A DNA stretch of 5,599 nt, from NCBI GenBank assembly GCA_003525045.1, contig DQGF01000248.1, positions 3,969 through 9,567 of the forward strand, read 5' to 3'. Below the pieces are notes generated by a model. It ran no database searches, was not told the DNA's origin, and was given only the letters and a program-made list of their open reading frames with translations. Below, piece by piece: positions 1 through 5,599 of the stretch. Position 1 is the stretch's first letter. Every line of letters starts with the position of its first letter. Source of the stretch: Pseudomonas sp. Lineage in GTDB: Bacteria > Pseudomonadota > Gammaproteobacteria > Pseudomonadales > Pseudomonadaceae. Made by a program: the position numbers and the translations under genes.

Positions 1-445
1 CGGGGTGTTCGGCTTGGCGACGGTGCTGGCGCAAAACCCGACATTGCTCGCCATCGCCCGTTGGGGTGGCGCGGCGTTTTTGCTGTGGTACGGCAGCCTG
101 GCGTTGCGTCGGGCCTGCTCGAAACAAAGCCTGCAACAGGGTGAGAACCAGACCGTACGCTCACTGCGCGCGGTGCTGCTCAGCGCTCTGGCCGTGACTC
201 TGCTCAACCCGCATGTGTATCTGGATACCGTGCTGCTGATTGGTTCCCTCGGCGCCCAGCAAACCGAGCCCGGTGCGTATGTGGTGGGCGCGGCGAGCGC
301 TTCGTTGCTGTGGTTTTTCACCTTGGCACTTGGCGCAGCTTGGTTGGCACCCTGGTTGGCGCGGCCAAGTACCTGGCGGATTCTCGACCTGTTGGTGGCC
401 GTGATGATGTTCACCGTAGCGTTTCAGTTGATCAGCGCGTCCTGA
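1..445 (+). CDS. argO: LysE/ArgO-family amino-acid exporter, C-terminal part (5' truncated)
   Basis: This is the C-terminal ~148 residues of an inner-membrane exporter of the LysE/RhtB superfamily; complete codons start at base 2 and the stop is TGA 443-445. The closest match I recall is E. coli ArgO (arginine/basic amino-acid export). Shared blocks are WGGAAFLLWYG (about 62-94), LNPHVYLD (about 203-226) and SASLLWFFTLALGAAWLAP (about 299-355). Members of this family have about six membrane segments and some 200 residues, so roughly the first quarter is missing. The visible part shows a hydrophobic segment around the WGGAAFLL block, a long one around the NPH motif and two more at the C-terminus, separated by a basic, hydrophilic loop (RRACSKQ...). 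The GTG at position 5 is not the start, because the alignment with ArgO continues upstream of it. A LysE-family gene also precedes sodB in P. aeruginosa, which supports the context. Substrate (arginine or lysine) is inferred from family only. No clear terminator follows it. Confidence 0.85.
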   Translation, partial: GVFGLATVLAQNPTLLAIARWGGAAFLLWYGSLALRRACSKQSLQQGENQTVRSLRAVLLSALAVTLLNPHVYLDTVLLIGSLGAQQTEPGAYVVGAASASLLWFFTLALGAAWLAPWLARPSTWRILDLLVAVMMFTVAFQLISAS

Positions 446-511
446 TTTATTCCAAAAGGCTCTGGAACCTCTATTCCACACAGTTGTTGCGTGGTTATGC
501 CGCCCCCCCGG

Positions 512-520
512 TGCTATGAT
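512..520 (+). promoter_or_regulatory. Putative extended -10 promoter of sodB
   Basis: TGCTATGAT reads as an extended -10 element: TG at 512-513, one base, then TATGAT (5 of 6 matches to TATAAT). The hexamer 17 bp upstream (TGGTTA, 492-497) matches the -35 consensus only 3 of 6, as is common for extended -10 promoters. A run of seven C's (503-509) lies in the spacer. Transcription would start near 527 and give a leader of about 95 nt. It is the best sigma70 candidate between the exporter and sodB, but it is a prediction from sequence only. Confidence 0.5.
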
Positions 521-565
521 CCGAACCCTGCGCCGCAAAGAGTACAAACTCCCCGGCGCTTGTTT

Positions 566-583
566 GGCCGCCCGTGATCGGCC
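566..583 (+). other. Small hairpin in the sodB leader
   Basis: GGCCG (566-570) and CGGCC (579-583) form a 5-bp stem with an 8-nt loop. A second inverted pair, GCGCCG (530-535) and CGGCGC (554-559), lies just upstream with an 18-nt loop. Both fall within the predicted leader before the ribosome binding site. They could fold in the mRNA, but short GC-rich stems are frequent in this genome, so a regulatory role is not established. Confidence 0.25.
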
Positions 584-602
584 TTGCGCTCACCGCAACT
601 GA

Positions 603-614
603 CCTGATTAGGAG
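603..614 (+). promoter_or_regulatory. sodB ribosome binding site with PrrF-like sRNA complementarity
   Basis: AGGAGA at 610-615 is a near-ideal Shine-Dalgarno sequence, six bases before ATG 622, and it fixes the sodB start. The overlapping 12-mer CCTGATTAGGAG is complementary at 11 of 12 positions to CUCCUCAUCAGG, the conserved core of the Pseudomonas PrrF sRNAs as I remember it; the one mismatch is at 609. PrrF RNAs are made under Fur control in iron starvation and repress sodB in P. aeruginosa. Pairing here would cover the ribosome binding site. The SD itself is certain; the sRNA pairing is inference from a recalled sequence. Confidence 0.6.
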
Positions 615-621
615 AATCATC

Positions 622-1218
622 ATGGCTTTCGAATTGCCGCCGCTGCCGTACGCACACGATGCCCTGCAGCCGCATATTTCCAAGGAAACTCTGGAATACC
701 ACCACGACAAGCACCACAACACCTATGTCGTGAACCTGAACAACCTGGTGCCAGGCACCGAGTTCGAAGGCAAGACTCTGGAAGAGATCGTCAAAACTTC
801 CTCGGGCGGTATCTTCAACAACGCCGCTCAGGTCTGGAACCACACCTTTTACTGGAACTGCCTGGCGCCAAACGCCGGCGGTCAACCAAGCGGCGCACTT
901 GGCGACGCCATCAATGCTTCCTTCGGTTCGTTCGACAAGTTCAAGGAAGAATTCAGCAAAACGTCCATCGGCACCTTCGGTTCCGGTTGGGGCTGGCTGG
1001 TGAAAAAGGCTGACGGTTCCCTGGCCCTGGCCAGCACCATCGGCGCCGGCAACCCGCTGACCAGCGGCGACACCCCGCTGCTGACCTGCGACGTCTGGGA
1101 ACACGCTTACTACATCGACTACCGCAACCTGCGTCCGAAGTACGTTGAAGCGTTCTGGAACCTGGTCAACTGGAAATTCGTGGCTGAGCAGTTTGAAGGC
1201 AAAACCTTCACCGCTTAA
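622..1218 (+). CDS. sodB: Iron superoxide dismutase SodB
   Basis: Cytoplasmic Fe-dependent superoxide dismutase (2 superoxide + 2 H+ to H2O2 + O2), 198 residues, close to the ~193 of the E. coli enzyme, and full length. It begins [10 protein letters not shown]. The N-terminal helical-hairpin domain carries metal ligands His27 (in EYHHDKHH) and His74 (in QVWNHTFYW). The C-terminal alpha/beta domain carries Asp157 and His161 in the signature [12 protein letters not shown] (157-168). Gln70, placed as in Fe-SODs rather than the later glycine-context Gln of Mn-SODs, and the [14 protein letters not shown] block both indicate the iron type. The start is fixed by AGGAGA six bases upstream; an in-frame GTG at 574 would add 16 residues that no SodB has. 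It appears monocistronic, with its own promoter upstream and a strong terminator 14 bp after the stop. Iron-dependent control through PrrF is likely, because the leader has the matching site. It converges with the ligase gene. Confidence 0.98.
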   Translation: MAFELPPLPYAHDALQPHISKETLEYHHDKHHNTYVVNLNNLVPGTEFEGKTLEEIVKTSSGGIFNNAAQVWNHTFYWNCLAPNAGGQPSGALGDAINASFGSFDKFKEEFSKTSIGTFGSGWGWLVKKADGSLALASTIGAGNPLTSGDTPLLTCDVWEHAYYIDYRNLRPKYVEAFWNLVNWKFVAEQFEGKTFTA

Positions 1219-1232
1219 GATCGATGCCAGTC

Positions 1233-1262
1233 AAAAAACCCGGCTTTTTGCCGGGTTTTTTT
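1233..1262. terminator. Bidirectional rho-independent terminator between sodB and the ligase gene
   Basis: Stem CCCGGC (1239-1244) and GCCGGG (1250-1255) encloses a T5 loop, followed on the + strand by seven T's (1256-1262). It is preceded by six A's (1233-1238), which become a T-run on the minus strand. The hairpin can therefore stop sodB transcripts and also transcripts arriving from the ligase gene, whose stop codon is about 70 bp away. The A and T runs can extend the stem to 12 bp. Confidence 0.93.
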
Positions 1263-1301
1263 ATGCATGCGGGAAAGTCTTGGGGCGGCAGTTAGACCGA
1301 C

Positions 1302-1325
1302 TTCGCGAGCAGGCTCGCTCCCACA
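1302..1325 (+). repeat. Solitary REP element
   Basis: This 24-bp sequence starts TTCGCGAGCAGGCTCGC and ends TCCCACA. It matches the right arm of the REPIN at 4213-4236 at 22 of 24 positions. GCGAGC (1305-1310) and GCTCGC (1313-1318) form a perfect 6-bp palindrome around two bases. It is the repetitive extragenic palindrome type common in Pseudomonas. It stands alone: no inverted partner is visible nearby. It sits between the sodB terminator and the end of the ligase gene, 9 bp from the ligase stop. Confidence 0.85.
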
Positions 1326-1334
1326 AGGACACCG

Positions 1335-3023
1335 TCAGCCCAATAAATCCTGCAGCGTGCCCAGGTTGTCAGCCTCCTCAACCGACTTATCCTGCCGCCA
1401 CCGCAACATCCGCGGAAACCGCACCGCAATCCCGCTCTTGTGCCTTTTCGAAAGGGCAATCCCCTCGAACCCCAGTTCAAACACCAGACTCGGTTTCACA
1501 CTGCTGACCGGTCCGAACTTCTCCATCGTGGTCTTGCGCACGATGCTGTCGACCTGGCGCATTTCTTCATCGGAGAGCCCCGAATAGGCCTTGGCAAACG
1601 GCACCAGCGTGCGTTCGCTGGCACCCGGCGGGCCATCCCATACGGCGAAGGTGTAGTCGCTGTAAAGGCTGGCCCGGCGGCCATGGCCGCGTTGCGCATA
1701 GATCAGGACCGCGTCGACGCTGAACGGGTCGACTTTCCATTTCCACCAGACGCCCATGTCCTTGGTTCGGCCAACGCCATAGAGCGCGTCCCTGGCCTTG
1801 AGCATCATGCCCTCGACGCCCAGGCTGCGGGAGGCTTCCCGTTGCCGGGCGAGGTCGAACCAATCGTCACCGGTCAGCACCGGCGAGGGCAACAACACCG
1901 GGTTGGCGCAGGTGGCAATCACCTGATCCAGCTGAGTACGACGTTTGCTTTGAGTCTGGTTGCGCCAGTCTTCGCCTTGCCATTCCAGCAAGTCGTAGCC
2001 GAGGATCACCACCGGCACTTCATCGAGAATTTTCTTGCCGAGGGTCTTGCGGCCAATCCGCTGCTGCAACAGGGCGAATGGTTGTACTGCGGGTGCGGCT
2101 GGCGCTTGTGGATCGAAGGCATCCTCGGTGTCCGGTCGAACGGTTTTCCAGGCAACGATTTCGCCGTCGATCACTGTGCCGTCAGGCAAACAATGAACCA
2201 GGCTATCCAGTTCGGGGAAACGCTCGGTCACCAGCTCTTCACCGCGTGACCAGATCCACAGTCGCCCGTCGCGCTTGACCACTTGGGCGCGGATACCATC
2301 CCACTTCCATTCCACTTGCCACTGACTGGCGGGGCCGAGCAGGGATTCGAACTGTTCGACCGGCTGCGACAGCGCATGGGCCAGAAAAAACGGATAGGGC
2401 TGGCCACCCCGTTGGGCATGCTCATCGGACGATTCGGCGGCGATCAACTTCAAGTAACTGGCCGCGCTCGGACGGTTGGACAGATCGGTATACCCCACCA
2501 GCCGCTGCGCCACGCGTTTGCTGTCGAGGTGCGCCATGGCCGCCAGGGCGCGGGTCACCAGCAACTTGGAGACGCCGACCCGGAAACTGCCAGTGATCAG
2601 TTTGATGCAGAGCATCAGGCTGGGGCGGTCCAGTTGTGACCAAAGCCCGGGAAGTCGTTCGGCGAGCACTTGCGGTGGTGCGCCACGCAGTGGCAACAGC
2701 TTGTCTTCGATCCACACTGCCAATCCGTCGATGGAACTGTGGGGCGCTTCGGGCAGCACCAGCGAGATGGTTTCCGCCAGATCGCCGACGGCCTGATAAC
2801 TCTCCTCGAACAGCCACACCGACAGGCCGGAAAACTCCACCGCCAATTCGCGCAGGATGCGCACGGGTACCAATTGCCGGGGACGTCCGCCGGACAAAAA
2901 ATAAACTGCCCACGCCGCATCTTCCGGCGCTGCCTCAGCGAAGTAACGTTGCATCGCCGCCAGTTTGGCGTTGCTCGACGTCGTGGCGTCGAGCTCGGCA
3001 TACAACTGGGCGAAGGCCTTCAT
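1335..3023 (-). CDS. ATP-dependent DNA ligase of the exonuclease/Lhr-associated repair cluster
   Basis: A 562-residue ATP-dependent DNA ligase that seals nicks through a ligase-AMP intermediate. Residues 1 to about 200 are the helical N-terminal DNA-binding domain typical of LigB/ligase I-like enzymes. The nucleotidyltransferase domain follows, with motif I KWDGIR (240-245; K240 is the predicted AMP acceptor), motif III DGEIV (286-290), IIIa around GYDLLEW (342-348), IV VEGMMLK (403-409) and V WWKWKVD (426-432). The OB-fold domain ends in a motif VI-like RFPRMLRWR (535-543). All catalytic motifs are intact. A Pro/Ala-rich stretch at about 296-315 lies between motifs III and IIIa. It is not the essential NAD+-dependent LigA nor LigD (no polymerase or nuclease domain). 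It overlaps the upstream exonuclease gene by ATGA, so translation is probably coupled. The family works with a beta-CASP exonuclease and, in many genomes, an Lhr-Core helicase and MPE nuclease in a repair cluster. Those two are absent downstream here. Confidence 0.95.
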   Translation of the reverse strand: MKAFAQLYAELDATTSSNAKLAAMQRYFAEAAPEDAAWAVYFLSGGRPRQLVPVRILRELAVEFSGLSVWLFEESYQAVGDLAETISLVLPEAPHSSIDGLAVWIEDKLLPLRGAPPQVLAERLPGLWSQLDRPSLMLCIKLITGSFRVGVSKLLVTRALAAMAHLDSKRVAQRLVGYTDLSNRPSAASYLKLIAAESSDEHAQRGGQPYPFFLAHALSQPVEQFESLLGPASQWQVEWKWDGIRAQVVKRDGRLWIWSRGEELVTERFPELDSLVHCLPDGTVIDGEIVAWKTVRPDTEDAFDPQAPAAPAVQPFALLQQRIGRKTLGKKILDEVPVVILGYDLLEWQGEDWRNQTQSKRRTQLDQVIATCANPVLLPSPVLTGDDWFDLARQREASRSLGVEGMMLKARDALYGVGRTKDMGVWWKWKVDPFSVDAVLIYAQRGHGRRASLYSDYTFAVWDGPPGASERTLVPFAKAYSGLSDEEMRQVDSIVRKTTMEKFGPVSSVKPSLVFELGFEGIALSKRHKSGIAVRFPRMLRWRQDKSVEEADNLGTLQDLLG

Positions 3024-4054
3024 GTCAGCACCTCGGCGATTTCCGGTTCGATGATCGGGGTTTCTTCCTCGTCGTCGCCGTACTCGGTGTTGAAACTCTG
3101 GGCATCGAGTCCTTGCTCACGCAGGTGGCGCACCAATATTGCGACCGAGCCGTGGGTGACCATGACCCGTTCGGCGCCAGTTTGCTCGATGGCCCAAAGC
3201 AGACCCGGCCAGTCGGCGTGGTCGGACAAGACGAAGCCGCGGTCCACGCCGCGCCGCCGACGTGTGCCGCGCAAACGCATCCAGCCACTGGCAAAGCCGT
3301 CACTGTAGTCGCCGAAGCGCCGCATCCAGGTGCTGCCGCCAGCCGAAGGCGGGGCCAGGACCAACGCCTTGCGCATGATCGGGTCGCTCTTTTTCAACTC
3401 GCCGGCGTAGATCGTGGGCGGTAAAAAAACGCCACTCTCGCGGTACACCCGGTTCAACGGCTCCACCGCGCCATGCACCAGAATGGGGCCGAGGCTGGCG
3501 TCGATACCGTGGAGAATGCGCTGCGCCTTGCCGAAGGAGTAACAGAACAACACGCTGGCCTTGTCGGCGGCGGCGTTGGCTTGCCACCACTGGTTGATCT
3601 CGGCAAAGACCTGCGCCTGGGGCTGCCAGCGATAAATCGGCAAGCCGAAGGTCGATTCGGTGATGAAGGTGTCGCAGCGCACGGGTTCGAACGGTGCGCA
3701 GGTGCCGTCAGGCTCGATCTTGTAATCCCCCGAGGCGACCCAGACTTCGCCTCCGTATTCCAGTCGTACCTGGGCCGAACCGAGTACATGCCCTGCGGGG
3801 TGGAAGCTCAGGGTCACGCCGTGGTGAGTCAGGGGTAGACCGTAAGGCAGGGTTTGCAGATTGATATCGGCCCCCAGGCGCGTGCGCAGGATGCCTTCGC
3901 CGGGAGCCGCCGCCAGATAGTGCTGGTTGCCGCCTTTGGCATGGTCGCCGTGGGCGTGGGTAATCACCGCACGTTCGACGGGGCGCCACGGGTCGATGTA
4001 GAAGTCCCCGGCGGGGCAATACAGGCCTTCGGGACGGGCGATAACAAGGTCCAT
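3020..4054 (-). CDS. Ligase-associated DNA exonuclease (beta-CASP metallo-beta-lactamase fold)
   Basis: A 344-residue predicted metal-dependent nuclease of the metallo-beta-lactamase/beta-CASP group (SNM1, CPSF-73 and RNase J relatives), of the ligase-associated exonuclease subfamily. Visible motifs are HAHGDH (33-38, the HxHxDH metal site), AGHVLGSAQ (87-95, with H89), SGDYK (108-112, with D110), TESTFGLP (132-139), SFGKAQR (173-179), SDHAD (277-281) and VTHGS (299-303). All expected metal ligands are present. Start: ATG at 4052-4054 gives MDLVIARPEGLYCP, the usual N-terminus of the subfamily. A TTG 12 bases further upstream is in frame and would add four residues. Neither start has a good Shine-Dalgarno sequence. 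It is the first gene of an exo-lig operon, ending in an ATGA overlap with the ligase. Its partner context points to DNA damage repair, perhaps end-trimming before sealing; that role is inference. The C-terminus is acidic (DDEEE). Confidence 0.93.
   Translation of the reverse strand: MDLVIARPEGLYCPAGDFYIDPWRPVERAVITHAHGDHAKGGNQHYLAAAPGEGILRTRLGADINLQTLPYGLPLTHHGVTLSFHPAGHVLGSAQVRLEYGGEVWVASGDYKIEPDGTCAPFEPVRCDTFITESTFGLPIYRWQPQAQVFAEINQWWQANAAADKASVLFCYSFGKAQRILHGIDASLGPILVHGAVEPLNRVYRESGVFLPPTIYAGELKKSDPIMRKALVLAPPSAGGSTWMRRFGDYSDGFASGWMRLRGTRRRRGVDRGFVLSDHADWPGLLWAIEQTGAERVMVTHGSVAILVRHLREQGLDAQSFNTEYGDDEEETPIIEPEIAEVLT
3029..3034 (-). promoter_or_regulatory. Ligase ribosome binding site inside the exonuclease gene
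   Basis: On the minus strand GAGGTG lies within the last codons of the exonuclease, with GAGG seven bases from the ligase ATG (3021-3023). The exonuclease TGA (3020-3022) shares bases with that ATG. This supports the ligase start and a coupled exo-lig transcript. Confidence 0.7.
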
Positions 4055-4146
4055 GTTTGTTACCAAAAATGGAGGGATTTGTTAGCTATGAGGTTGGCGC
4101 GAGGCGAGAAGTTCTATCGGGATTTATGGGGAAATCGACATTCCAT

Positions 4147-4236
4147 TGTGGGGGCGGGCTTGCTCGCGAAAGCGGTGTGTCAGTCAGTATCATCGTTGAC
4201 TGACACAACGCCTTCGCGAGCAAGCCCGCTCCCACA
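4147..4236. repeat. REPIN: two inverted REP sequences forming a 90-bp hairpin
   Basis: The left REP (4147-4170) and right REP (4213-4236) are inverted copies matching at 23 of 24 positions. Inside them, 4171-4186 and 4197-4212 pair at 14 of 16 positions, leaving a 10-base loop (4187-4196). In all, 37 of 40 arm positions pair. The core reads GTGGGAGCGGGCTTGC, close to the abundant REP 16-mer of P. fluorescens as I recall it. Such doublets are short non-autonomous elements thought to be moved by RAYT (TnpA-REP) transposases encoded elsewhere. It starts 18 bp after the quiP stop on that strand, so its transcript would fold into a long stem in the quiP 3' region and may affect termination or mRNA decay. 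No T-run follows it. Confidence 0.93.
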
Positions 4237-4254
4237 TTAAGTCGGCAGTGACGC

Positions 4255-5599
4255 TTATTTGCCCGGTGTCAGGGTCAACCGCTTGCTCCCATACACCTTG
4301 TCAAAGTTCTGCGGCTGCATTGGCAGGCTCATGTACTGACGCTTGAGCCACGGATCGATGCTGTCCAGGTAGTTCGCACTCGCCGGGTTGCCGGACTGGC
4401 CTGTACCGTTCTGCCCCATCAATGGTTCGGCCTGGCCGAAGTCGACGATCAAGCGCATGGCCGGCGCCAGGGTGGTGTTGAAATCCTGGCCCCAGGTGAA
4501 CGCCGCCGTGTTGAGGGTGGTGTGATCACCGCCTGCCGGCACTGGGCCACGCACGGTCTGGCCGCTGGCGTTCTTCCATTCATAGCGATGCAATTTGCCC
4601 CATTGCCAGGCTTTGTGATCGCCACCCAACTGACTGTCACCTGCGCTGATAGCCGCCGCGAGGCTGCGAGCGAGGATTGCCGGTTTGTCTTCTTTTTGCG
4701 GCGTGCGAGTGTCATCCCAGAACGGACTGTCCTCGCGGCCCAGCAGGTGATCGGCCTGAGCGGCGTAGGACAACTTGCCGTTGGCGGTAAAGGCTTTCCA
4801 CGCCGGGCTATTTTCCGGGCCCAGTTCGTCGAGGAAGATCTGCCGGGTACTTTCCTGAAGGAACAGTTCGTAGATCGCCGCGTCGGCGGAGGTCGGGCTG
4901 AGTTTGCCGTCGAACACCATCAAACGGGAGTACGCCTCGCGAGCCTTGCCGCGATCGGCAACCGGCAGTGCTTCGATGGCCTGCTTGAGCGGCTGGGCCA
5001 TGCCCGGCGCCTCGAACATTTTCTTCAGCTTGGCGGCGAAGGTGGTGGTCTGATCGTATTGCATGGCGATCAGGCTGCGGGTGTCATGTTTGCCAGCGCC
5101 AGCCAGTTCGGCCATGCGTTCGCCACGTTCCGGCGCCGACCAGGAATTGGACAGCTGCATGCCATAGCCATGAGGAATGACCCGTTGGTTGGCGGTGCCG
5201 AGCCAGCCTTGGGCCGGGTCCTGGTCGTACGGGTGGAGCATCGGGTCGGCGTAACCGTCCCAGTCGTAACGGCCTTCCCAGCCCGGGGAGGGCAGCAGGC
5301 CTTCGCCTTCGCGACGGTTCGGGTAGCGACCGGTGACTTGCCAGCCAATGTTGCTGGCGTCGGCAAACACCAGGTTCAGGGTAATGGCGCGGATTTCGCG
5401 ACTGGCATCCGACGCTTTTTCGACGTTCTGCGCCCGGGACAGGTCGAAAAACGCGTCCAGGGTCTTGTCGTCGTTGAAATTCGGCGTCTGCAAGGCCAGG
5501 CCGAAGCCGTTGGCCAGCGCGGTGCCTTGGGCACTATTGAGCAGCGGGCCGTGGCGAGTTTCGTACACCGCTTCGCGAATCGGCCGCTGGCCTTTGACG
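4255..5599 (-). CDS. quiP: Acyl-homoserine-lactone acylase QuiP, C-terminal part (5' end outside window)
   Basis: The last ~447 residues of a penicillin-acylase-family Ntn hydrolase; the rest runs off the right edge and the stop is TAA 4255-4257. QuiP cleaves the amide bond of long-chain acyl-homoserine lactones, yielding a fatty acid and homoserine lactone, and is exported to the periplasm. The whole visible part follows the P. aeruginosa QuiP sequence as I remember it, including RHGPLL near the visible start, [79 protein letters not shown] and the end LTLTPGK. QuiP is about 847 residues, so the signal peptide, alpha chain, spacer and catalytic serine at the beta-chain N-terminus are outside the window. 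The Asn of TANQRV (visible residue about 137) fits the family's oxyanion-hole asparagine. The reading frame is intact across the visible part. It lies on the same strand as the exo-lig operon, 200 bp upstream of it with the REPIN between, so is probably a separate unit. PvdQ or HacB are less likely paralogues. Confidence 0.88.
   Translation of the reverse strand, partial: VKGQRPIREAVYETRHGPLLNSAQGTALANGFGLALQTPNFNDDKTLDAFFDLSRAQNVEKASDASREIRAITLNLVFADASNIGWQVTGRYPNRREGEGLLPSPGWEGRYDWDGYADPMLHPYDQDPAQGWLGTANQRVIPHGYGMQLSNSWSAPERGERMAELAGAGKHDTRSLIAMQYDQTTTFAAKLKKMFEAPGMAQPLKQAIEALPVADRGKAREAYSRLMVFDGKLSPTSADAAIYELFLQESTRQIFLDELGPENSPAWKAFTANGKLSYAAQADHLLGREDSPFWDDTRTPQKEDKPAILARSLAAAISAGDSQLGGDHKAWQWGKLHRYEWKNASGQTVRGPVPAGGDHTTLNTAAFTWGQDFNTTLAPAMRLIVDFGQAEPLMGQNGTGQSGNPASANYLDSIDPWLKRQYMSLPMQPQNFDKVYGSKRLTLTPGK

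Noticed and set aside
446..620. Fur box upstream of sodB
   Set aside because: I looked for a GATAATGATAATC-like inverted pattern and found none. Any iron control seems more likely to act through the sRNA site.
574..621. Upstream GTG start extending SodB by 16 residues
   Set aside because: The extension would cover the leader hairpin and the SD. SodB proteins begin at the MxFELPxLPY sequence, and AGGAGA sits correctly before ATG 622.
514..1104. 196-codon minus-strand open frame opposite sodB
   Set aside because: sodB on the other strand is certain. This frame has no recognisable family and is a low-complexity mirror translation.
1440..2249. 269-codon + strand open frame opposite the ligase gene
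   Set aside because: It lies entirely antisense to a well-conserved ligase with all motifs. Its product is His/Gly/Ala-rich without recognisable domains, as expected for mirror frames in GC-rich DNA.
2636..3424. 262-codon + strand open frame across the exo-lig junction
   Set aside because: It is antisense to both genes, rich in Arg/Pro/Ala, and has no ribosome binding site or domain; it is a shadow frame.
4055..4066. TTG start for the exonuclease, adding four residues
   Set aside because: ATG 4054 gives the usual family N-terminus and the TTG has no better ribosome binding site.
4055..4140. Promoter for the exo-lig operon on the minus strand
   Set aside because: The best pair (TCGATT, 17-bp spacer, TAGAAC) matches only 3/6 and 4/6 of consensus, too weak to annotate.
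4147..4236. CRISPR-like or terminator reading of the REPIN
   Set aside because: There are only two copies, in inverted orientation with no spacers, and no T-run follows the hairpin. REPIN explains all of it.

Overview
The window looks like chromosomal DNA of a fluorescent-group Pseudomonas. The evidence is the GC-rich codon usage, a SodB with the Fe-type signature, REP/REPIN sequences of the Pseudomonas type (GTGGGAGCGGGCTTGC-like), and a QuiP-type acylase whose C-terminal half resembles the P. aeruginosa protein as I remember it. No phage, plasmid, IS, CRISPR or RNA gene was seen.

Layout, left to right. (1) The 3' end of a LysE/ArgO-family amino-acid exporter on the + strand (to 445). (2) An intergenic region of about 175 bp carrying an extended -10 promoter and a leader whose ribosome binding site matches the recalled core of the PrrF iron-responsive sRNAs. 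(3) sodB (622-1218, +), closed by a strong symmetrical hairpin with T-runs on both sides (1233-1262), suited to ending transcription from both directions. (4) A solitary REP sequence (1302-1325). (5) A two-gene minus-strand operon: a beta-CASP metallo-beta-lactamase 'ligase-associated DNA exonuclease' (3020-4054), then an ATP-dependent DNA ligase (1335-3023), joined by an ATGA stop/start overlap. (6) A 200-bp gap that is mostly a 90-bp REPIN (two inverted REPs, 4147-4236). (7) The C-terminal ~447 residues of the acyl-homoserine-lactone acylase QuiP (minus strand, running off the right edge).

Functionally these are three unrelated modules: amino-acid export and oxidative-stress defence, a DNA repair nuclease/ligase pair, and quorum-signal degradation. 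The exo-lig pair belongs to a bacterial repair cluster that in P. putida also contains an Lhr-Core helicase and an MPE nuclease. Neither partner is next to the pair here: sodB lies directly downstream and quiP upstream. I see no convincing new system. The points most worth checking are the helicase-less exo-lig module, the PrrF-like site on the sodB ribosome binding site, and the REPIN that fills most of the quiP-exo gap.
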